Assembly: GCA_913055625.1 (NCBI GenBank)
Contig: CAJXJW010000007.1
Location: 62,001 to 126,000, forward strand
Origin: an uncultured Pseudomonadota bacterium
GTDB taxonomy: Bacteria > Pseudomonadota > Gammaproteobacteria > Steroidobacterales > Woeseiaceae
Direction: 5' to 3'
DNA: 64,000 nt
Part shown: piece by piece, positions 59,215-64,000 of the stretch
Numbering within the stretch: the first letter of the stretch is position 1
Layout: the number at the start of each line of letters is the position of its first letter
Translations under genes and position numbers: made by a program
Notes under the pieces: generated by a model
Told to the model about the DNA's origin: nothing
The model's input: only the letters and a program-made list of their open reading frames with translations
Database searches by the model: none

Positions 59215-60519
59215 GTGGCCAGCTCTGTCACCGAATTGAAGCGCGACAAGGACGTGCCCGACAAGATCGGTAAGTACGTCATTATCAACAAGATCGGCAA
59301 GGGCAGTACCGGCGACGTCTTCCTGTCGCACGACCCGTACTACCGCCGCGACGTCGCGATCAAGGTCTACAACCTCAACGAAGATTCCGATGCCGATCGC
59401 GCCCGCGTATCGCGCAAGATGTTCTTCAACGAAGCCCACATGGTCGGGATGCTGCAGCACCCGAACATCATGCCGATCTACGACGCCGGCGAGGAAGAGG
59501 GCAAGTACTACGTCGTCACCGAGCACATCCAGGGCGCGCGCACGCTGGCCGCGTATTGTCGCCCGGACAACCTGCTGCGCATCGACGACGTCGTCGAAAT
59601 CATCTACAAGTGCGCGAAGGCGCTGCACTATGCCCACGGTCGCGGTGTGATTCACCGCGACATCAAGCCGTCGAACATCATGCTGACGACGGACAATGAC
59701 GTCCGCATCATCGACTTCGGCATCGCCATCGTCAGCGACTCGGAAGTCTCCCGCATCGAGGGCATCGCGGGCAGCCCGAGCTACATGTCGCCGGAGCAGG
59801 TGCAGTCGGAAGAACTGACGCCGCGCTCGGACCTGTATTCCCTGGGCGCCGTCATGTACGAACTGCTGACCGGCTTCCGCCCGTTCCGGGCCGACAACCT
59901 GTCGAAGCTGCTGCACCAGATCGTCTACGCGACGCCGCCGCCGATCCACACGTACCGCGAGGACATTCCCGAGGAACTCGAGGAAGTCGTCGTCCGCTGC
60001 ATGCTGAAGAACCCGGACATGCGGCCGTCGAGCGGCGCCGTCATGGCTGCGGACCTGACGCGGGTGTACAAGGACCTGCGCACGAAATACGACAGCCTCG
60101 ACAACCAGGAGCACTTCGACCTGCTGCGCACGCTCACGTTCTTCCACGAGTTCTCGCACGCCGAGATCTGGGAAGTGCTGCGCGCGTCCGATTGGCACGA
60201 GTACCGGGACGGCGAGGACATCGTCAAGGAAGGCGAGATCGACGACCGCTTCTACATCATCGTCTCTGGCAACGTGTCGGTGGCATCGAACGGCAAGACC
60301 GTCGGCGCGCTGGCGAGCGGCCAGTGTTTCGGCGAAACCAGCTACGTGCGTGGCGCGAAGCGCCAGGCGTCGATCACGGCCGACGGGGCGGTCACGATCC
60401 TGCGCGTCAGCTCCACGCTGATGGAGCAGGTGTCCTCGAGCTGCCAGCTCCGCTTCAACAAGGTCTTCCTGCGCTCGCTGATCACGCGCCTGCAGGGCGC
60501 CGGTGCAGCGAACACCTGA
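59215..60519 (+). CDS. Ser/Thr protein kinase fused to a cyclic nucleotide-binding domain
   Basis: A 434-residue signalling protein. The Hanks-type kinase domain (~19-285) has the glycine loop GKGSTGDV (28-35), ATP-binding Lys50, HRDIKPSN (147-154), DFG (167-169) and SPSYMSPEQ-like GSPSYMSPEQ. No transmembrane helix or PASTA repeat is present. The C-terminal ~320-430 is a cNMP-binding domain (FYIIVSGNVSVASNGKTV, GQCFGETSYV, lacking a clear Arg-Thr/Ser-Ala nucleotide-binding end). Binding of a cyclic nucleotide may therefore control the kinase. The start is GTG 59215, with GAGAAAAC upstream. It lies 15 bases after pgpA. The orphan FHA protein TagH is a conceivable substrate or partner. Confidence 0.85.
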   Translation: MASSVTELKRDKDVPDKIGKYVIINKIGKGSTGDVFLSHDPYYRRDVAIKVYNLNEDSDADRARVSRKMFFNEAHMVGMLQHPNIMPIYDAGEEEGKYYVVTEHIQGARTLAAYCRPDNLLRIDDVVEIIYKCAKALHYAHGRGVIHRDIKPSNIMLTTDNDVRIIDFGIAIVSDSEVSRIEGIAGSPSYMSPEQVQSEELTPRSDLYSLGAVMYELLTGFRPFRADNLSKLLHQIVYATPPPIHTYREDIPEELEEVVVRCMLKNPDMRPSSGAVMAADLTRVYKDLRTKYDSLDNQEHFDLLRTLTFFHEFSHAEIWEVLRASDWHEYRDGEDIVKEGEIDDRFYIIVSGNVSVASNGKTVGALASGQCFGETSYVRGAKRQASITADGAVTILRVSSTLMEQVSSSCQLRFNKVFLRSLITRLQGAGAANT

Positions 60520-60552
60520 TTGCTCCCGCTCGATCGCGGATCCTCGGGTCTC

Positions 60553-60603
60553 CCAAAAGGTGTCTAAAAGGTGTCATGTCCTAAAAGGTGTCAGGTTTAT
60601 TTT
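60553..60603 (+). repeat. GGTGTC-type dispersed repeat, copy 2 (left flank of cytochrome gene)
   Basis: Three AAAAGGTGTC units in a row, the last running into AGGTTTATTTT. The inverted match at 61676-61726 covers nearly the whole length with a few differences. The 231-base gap 60520-60750 holds nothing else but this block and the next two entries. Confidence 0.85.
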
Positions 60604-60639
60604 CTCGGGGCCACCCAGAAAAATAAACCTGACACCTTT
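60584..60639. repeat. 20-bp inverted repeat within the GGTGTC block
   Basis: The 20 bases at 60584-60603 (AAAGGTGTC to TTTATTTT) are the exact reverse complement of 60620-60639, with a 16-base spacer that includes GGGGCCACCC. The pair could fold into a long stem after the kinase gene and act as its terminator. Confidence 0.7.
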
Positions 60640-60644
60640 CCCTG

Positions 60645-60665
60645 AAAAATAGACCTGACACCTTT
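60645..60665 (-). repeat. GGTGTC-type repeat, additional unit
   Basis: AAAAATAGACCTGACACC followed by TTT. It differs from the right arm of the preceding stem by one base and has the same orientation as that arm. Confidence 0.7.
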
Positions 60666-60750
60666 CCTTTCGGCACCCGAGTCCGCGAAATGCGGTTTGA
60701 ACCTGTCTTGCTGTTAGGACGAGGGACCTTCTAGTCGTCGGAAACGGCTT

Positions 60751-61599
60751 TCAGGGAGCTTGTCGCGCCATCTCAACGAGGTAGTCGTAGATCGCCTTAA
60801 CCTCCTGCTCGGTGAAACGCGAGTAGCGCCAGCGAGAGACTCCGCCCATGAGGTTTAGATCGCGGCCTCCTTTCGCCTTGCCGGTCTTCATTAGCGTGGA
60901 GAATTCCTCGGCCGAGTAGGCCCCGACTATCCGGAGGCTTGGGCGCGGCGGCGCGTCCGTCAGCTGCTCGGTGCTGCCTTGAAGGTTCATTCCATGGCAC
61001 TCCGCGCAGGTGGCGCGAAGAATGAACCGCGCAAAGGCGTGGTCCGGTCCCAGGTCGGGCGGCGCCTGATCCTTCATCTCCGCAACCCATTGCGCCGAGT
61101 CCTTGAATTCTCCGCTCGCGATGTCTTCGGCAAGCGCAGGTCCGATGGTCGGTTCAGGGTGTTGAGCACCATCGACGGGTAGCGTCTTCAGGTAGTCAAC
61201 GAGCGCGGCGAGGTCCTCCGGGTGTAGCTCCGAAAAGAGATACGACGGCATGTCCATCAACGCACGGTCCGGGCGCTTTCCTTCGGAGATCATCACAGCA
61301 AGCTCGTGCCTTGAAAAAGCAGCGGCGCTGTGTGTGAGGTTTGCGGTCCACAGAACACCCAGTTCGGGATCACTCCAGTCCTCGCCAGTGAGGTCCGGCG
61401 TGTGGCACCCAATGCACCCGAGTACCGCAGACAGGCGCTCCCCATGTTCGACCGGATTGGTCGAGATCACGTTAAAGCGGAATGGTTCTATCGCAGACGT
61501 CTGCTCAGCGACAGCTTCGGCATCGGCAACCGGTGTCCTGACGAGACCGGCGACCACCAAGATTGGCAGCAGCATCACACCCAGCATGCTCTTGTTCAA
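60751..61599 (-). CDS. Exported diheme cytochrome c
   Basis: A 282-residue periplasmic electron carrier. A signal peptide (~1-27) precedes two class I cytochrome domains with heme motifs CIGCH (~62-66) and CAECH (~200-204); the axial Met ligands may be in DMPSY and NLMGG. Such diheme proteins often accept electrons from membrane or periplasmic dehydrogenases, such as alcohol or sugar dehydrogenases; none is adjacent. The gene stands alone between inverted GGTGTC-type repeats, which suggests a mobile or recently moved cassette. The ATG follows AAGAGCATG-like sequence on the minus strand; the ribosome binding site is weak. Confidence 0.85.
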   Translation of the reverse strand: MNKSMLGVMLLPILVVAGLVRTPVADAEAVAEQTSAIEPFRFNVISTNPVEHGERLSAVLGCIGCHTPDLTGEDWSDPELGVLWTANLTHSAAAFSRHELAVMISEGKRPDRALMDMPSYLFSELHPEDLAALVDYLKTLPVDGAQHPEPTIGPALAEDIASGEFKDSAQWVAEMKDQAPPDLGPDHAFARFILRATCAECHGMNLQGSTEQLTDAPPRPSLRIVGAYSAEEFSTLMKTGKAKGGRDLNLMGGVSRWRYSRFTEQEVKAIYDYLVEMARQAP

Positions 61600-61675
61600 T
61601 TCGTGACACCCTCTGCGATTCCGCCCTGATCCAGCAGCGCAAAGTGTAACTCAATATCGCCGGCGCCCTTGGCCG

Positions 61676-61726
61676 AAAATAAACCTGACACCTTTTAGGA
61701 CAGACACCTTTTAGGACACCTCTTGG
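61676..61726 (-). repeat. GGTGTC-type dispersed repeat, copy 3 (right flank of cytochrome gene)
   Basis: Read on the minus strand: AGGTGTCCTAAAAGGTGTC, then TGTCCTAAAAGGTGTC and AGGTTTATTTT, closely matching 60553-60603. The copies face each other across the cytochrome gene. The rest of 61600-61796 shows nothing further. Confidence 0.85.
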
Positions 61727-61796
61727 GGCACCATCTTCGGGACCTCGCGGGACGCAGCTCAGAATGCATGGAATGCTCCTGTCGCCAAAATGCGAG

Positions 61797-62198
61797 CTAT
61801 TCCTTGAACGCTTCGGGATGACGGCGACCGCCATCGCCAATCTCATCCCAAGTCGCTCTTGAGTCAACCCATAGATGGTGCGCAACCTTCATGTTCTCAC
61901 CTCCATCGATTATGAGTCCTGCCGGAACGAATGTTCGCGACTCGTCGTTGACGCCCGGAACCGGAGAGCCACATCGTTGGCAGAAACTCATCTCCCACTC
62001 CGCATCCGGTTTCGTCCAGGACGTGATGAATTGTTGACCGCCTGTCCACTCGAATCGCTCATTGTCGACGATGAGGACCGCAATTCCATTGCTTCCCGTC
62101 GCTCGCCGACAAATCGAGCAGTGACAGACTATGACGTCCGAAAGATCGGCATTGATCTTGAAGCTGACCGATCCGCAATTGCATTCGCCGCTTGCCAT
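61797..62198 (-). CDS. GFA family zinc-binding protein
   Basis: A 133-residue protein of the glutathione-dependent formaldehyde-activating (GFA/CENP-V) fold. The zinc-ligand cysteines are in ECNCGSV, VCHCSICRRATG and FCQRCGSPVPG. Despite the name, most family members have no shown formaldehyde activity. ATG 62198 gives the usual compact length; the longer open frame upstream lacks similarity. Slightly lower GC than its neighbours, with the repeat block 71 bases beyond its 3' end. Confidence 0.82.
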   Translation of the reverse strand: MASGECNCGSVSFKINADLSDVIVCHCSICRRATGSNGIAVLIVDNERFEWTGGQQFITSWTKPDAEWEMSFCQRCGSPVPGVNDESRTFVPAGLIIDGGENMKVAHHLWVDSRATWDEIGDGGRRHPEAFKE

Positions 62199-62389
62199 AA
62201 GAATCTGACTCCACGCGATATCCGAGTGCTTGAATTGAACGGCGGAAAGTGTAGCCCAATTCGTCTGGGGCGCCGTACTCGGCCAGCTTCGCTGGTTGCC
62301 TCCGCTTGCATGGAATCGCGGGGCCTGGGCTGCTGTCCGGCCGACTTGAGGTAGACTTCTCGCATCAAGCCGCTGTCCTGAGAGCACCC

Positions 62390-63703
62390 ATGTTGCGCCG
62401 CCTCGCCATTCTCGCCGTCCTGTCCCTGTCCGGAGCCGTGTTCGCGTCAGATCTCCGGGAGGCCATCGAGAAAGACTACGACGAATACCTCTGGCCGTTA
62501 TTCGATCACTTCCATCGCAACCCGGAGCTCTCGCTGATCGAGAACGAGACGGCTGCCCGTATGGCGCAGGAGTTGAAAGCGGCAGGCTTCAAGGTCACCG
62601 AGAACGTCGGTGGCACCGGGCTCGTCGCGATGCTGGAGAACGGGGACGGGCCCCTCGTCATGATGCGGGCCGACATGGACGGACTGCCGGTAGAGGAAAA
62701 GTCGGGCCTCGAGAACGCGTCGCGGAAACAGCAGACAGACCCGATCACCGGCAACGAGGTCTACACGATGCACGCCTGCGGCCATGACGTGCACATCACG
62801 AGCCTCGTCGGCACTGCGCGCCAGATGGCGGCGCGCAAGCGCGACTGGAGCGGCACGCTGATGCTCATCGTCCAGCCCGCCGAGGAGCGCGGCATGGGTG
62901 CGCGCATGATGCGCGAGGACAAGGTCTACGAGCGCTTCGGGACGCCGGATTACGCGCTGGCGTTTCACGTATCGGCGGGCGACGTCGCCGGCATTGTCAA
63001 CGTGACCGAGGGCAGCCCCTACGCCGGGGTCGACACCGTCGACATCATTATTCACGGCGTGGGCGCGCACGGCGCGTCGCCACACCAGGGCAAGGACCCG
63101 ATCGTCCTCGGCGCGCAGATCGTACTGGCGCTGCAGACGCTGGTGTCGCGCGAACTCCCGCCACGCGACCCGGGCGTCGTTACCGTCGGTTCCTTTCACT
63201 CCGGGACGAAGCACAACATCATCTCCGACGAGGCACACCTGCAGATCACGGTACGCAACACCAAGCCGGAAACGCGGAAAATCCTGCTCGAGGGTATCGA
63301 GCGCATCGCCATCAATATGGGCCGGGTCGCAGGGCTGCCCGAGGACAAGTTGCCGGAAGTCGTCCTGTCGAACGAGGGCGGGCCGCCAACGGTGAACGAT
63401 GCCGCGCTTGCCCGGCGGCTGCGCGCTGCCTGGCAGGACGCGATGGGAGACGACCGCGTCGTCGACAACCCGCCGAAAGGCATGGGTGCCGAAGACTTCC
63501 CGCACTTCACGACGAACCCGGCGATCCCGAGCGTCTACTGGGGCATCGGTGGCACGCCGCAGGCGGATTTCGACCGGGAGGCCGAGGGCGGCGAGCCGGT
63601 GCCGAGCCACCACTCGCCGCTGTTCAAGATCTCGCCCGAACCGTCGGTGACGGCGGGCGTCGAGTCGACGGTGATCGCGCTGCTGGAGCTATTCAACAAC
63701 TAG
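62390..63703 (+). CDS. Exported M20 family metallopeptidase (amidohydrolase)
   Basis: A 437-residue zinc-dependent amidohydrolase of the M20D group (hippurate hydrolase/IAA-amino acid hydrolase type). A signal peptide (MLRRLAILAVLSLSGAVFA) places it in the periplasm. Metal ligands are in HACGHDVH and PAEERGMGARMM, and the dimerisation domain in HGVGAHGASPHQGKDP; GMGAEDF is the last metal-ligand region. It cleaves an N-acyl amino acid or similar amide. ATG 62390 is the start of the signal peptide. The 3' end overlaps that of the converging M20 gene by four bases. Confidence 0.9.
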   Translation: MLRRLAILAVLSLSGAVFASDLREAIEKDYDEYLWPLFDHFHRNPELSLIENETAARMAQELKAAGFKVTENVGGTGLVAMLENGDGPLVMMRADMDGLPVEEKSGLENASRKQQTDPITGNEVYTMHACGHDVHITSLVGTARQMAARKRDWSGTLMLIVQPAEERGMGARMMREDKVYERFGTPDYALAFHVSAGDVAGIVNVTEGSPYAGVDTVDIIIHGVGAHGASPHQGKDPIVLGAQIVLALQTLVSRELPPRDPGVVTVGSFHSGTKHNIISDEAHLQITVRNTKPETRKILLEGIERIAINMGRVAGLPEDKLPEVVLSNEGGPPTVNDAALARRLRAAWQDAMGDDRVVDNPPKGMGAEDFPHFTTNPAIPSVYWGIGGTPQADFDREAEGGEPVPSHHSPLFKISPEPSVTAGVESTVIALLELFNN

Positions 63704-64000
63704 TCGGCCGCGCCGATCTCGATCACGATCTCCCACAGGAAGCGCACCATGTCGACGAGTGCCGCTTCGGCGATGCGTTCGTCGTCACTGTGCGCGCCGA
63801 ACTTGCTGTTCAGTTCCTCCAGCGTACGCGCCGGGCCGATGCCATAGGCCTCCACGCCTTTCGCGCGCAGTTGTGCCATGTCGGTCGCGCCGGTGGACAT
63901 CAGCGGCAGCGTCGTTGACTCGGGATACAGGCGCTCGGCGACGGTCTCGATGACTGCGAACATCTCGTTGTCGATGCCCGACGGAACGGCGATCGGCCGG
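63700..64000 (-). CDS. M20 family peptidase, C-terminal part (cut by window edge)
   Basis: The minus-strand frame is open to the right edge, so the start is outside the window; ~99 residues are visible. PLMSTGATDMAQLRAKGVEAYGIGP is the metal-site end of the M20A/M20F peptidases (gaTDs..lR..G...yG..P), here split by length, and PIAVPSGIDNE precedes it. It probably is a second, distinct M20 peptidase converging on the first. The stop overlaps the neighbour's stop by four bases. Confidence 0.8.
   Translation of the reverse strand, partial: RPIAVPSGIDNEMFAVIETVAERLYPESTTLPLMSTGATDMAQLRAKGVEAYGIGPARTLEELNSKFGAHSDDERIAEAALVDMVRFLWEIVIEIGAAD

Noticed and set aside
60553-60665. CRISPR-like array
   Set aside because: The AAAAGGTGTC units are short, unevenly spaced, occur in both orientations and lack unique spacers; no cas gene is near.

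Overview
The window is high-GC DNA from a Gram-negative proteobacterium. The gene content fits a free-living, probably marine or soil gammaproteobacterium: a Caulobacter-type TonB-dependent receptor, the order glyA-nrdR-ribD-ribE-ribB-ribH-nusB-thiL-pgpA, a large single-chain PurL, EttA, YgiQ and TagH. I could not assign it below class. No rRNA, tRNA or CRISPR array was seen. Coding density is very high, with many ATGA/GTGA/TTGA stop-start overlaps.

Region 1 (1-25.9 kb) is the most distinctive. After the tail of a glycosyltransferase-like protein and a Tat-exported Gfo/Idh/MocA oxidoreductase, it carries a myo-inositol catabolic locus: a TonB-dependent receptor (minus strand), an RpiR-family regulator with a coupled inositol 2-dehydrogenase (iolG), and a tight operon of a second dehydrogenase, iolB, iolC (fused to a DUF2090 domain), iolD and iolE. 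A PhoPQ-like two-component system with two PepSY proteins interrupts it. It then resumes with a beta-propeller phytase lipoprotein diverging from an operon of an organophosphate (OPA/GlpT-like) transporter, a PfkB-type kinase, a phosphoesterase lipoprotein and a sodium:solute symporter. Three intergenic regions, next to the receptor/regulator pair, the iol operon and the phytase/transporter pair, each carry two inverted repeats of the form (A/T)GAA-N6-TTC(T/A), or a close variant, whose centres lie exactly 29 bp apart. I infer one RpiR (IolR-like) regulon that takes phytate or inositol phosphates at the cell surface to central metabolites. iolA is not in the window. A YgiQ radical SAM gene follows.

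Region 2 (25.9-28.8 kb) is a lower-GC accessory patch. It holds a DUF2938 membrane protein, small hypotheticals, a GGTGTC-type dispersed repeat, a zinc-ribbon gene remnant, a higBA toxin-antitoxin module with an operator between its -35 and -10 boxes and an apparently leaderless toxin start, and two copies of an unusual palindrome-doublet repeat on either side of the module.

Region 3 (28.8-43.9 kb) has an SDR dehydrogenase; a polyamine operon (aguA, a deoxyhypusine-synthase-like gene, speA, aguB) making putrescine from arginine by way of agmatine; a GH31 glycosidase lipoprotein with a PA14 insert and a LacI-type operator; ppa; a Tat-exported aldo/keto reductase; a MaoC hydratase coupled to a CitE-like lyase, followed by acs; and an orphan T6SS-type FHA protein (tagH).

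Region 4 (44-60.5 kb) is housekeeping: DUF1820, purL, a DUF4145 protein, ettA, an HDAC-family amidohydrolase, glyA, nrdR, the riboflavin operon, nusB, thiL, pgpA and a Ser/Thr kinase fused to a cyclic-nucleotide-binding domain. The RibB C-terminal domain has lost the GTP cyclohydrolase II zinc cysteines.

Region 5 (60.5-64 kb) contains a diheme cytochrome c gene between inverted copies of the GGTGTC repeat, a GFA-family protein, and two convergent M20 peptidases, the second cut by the window edge.
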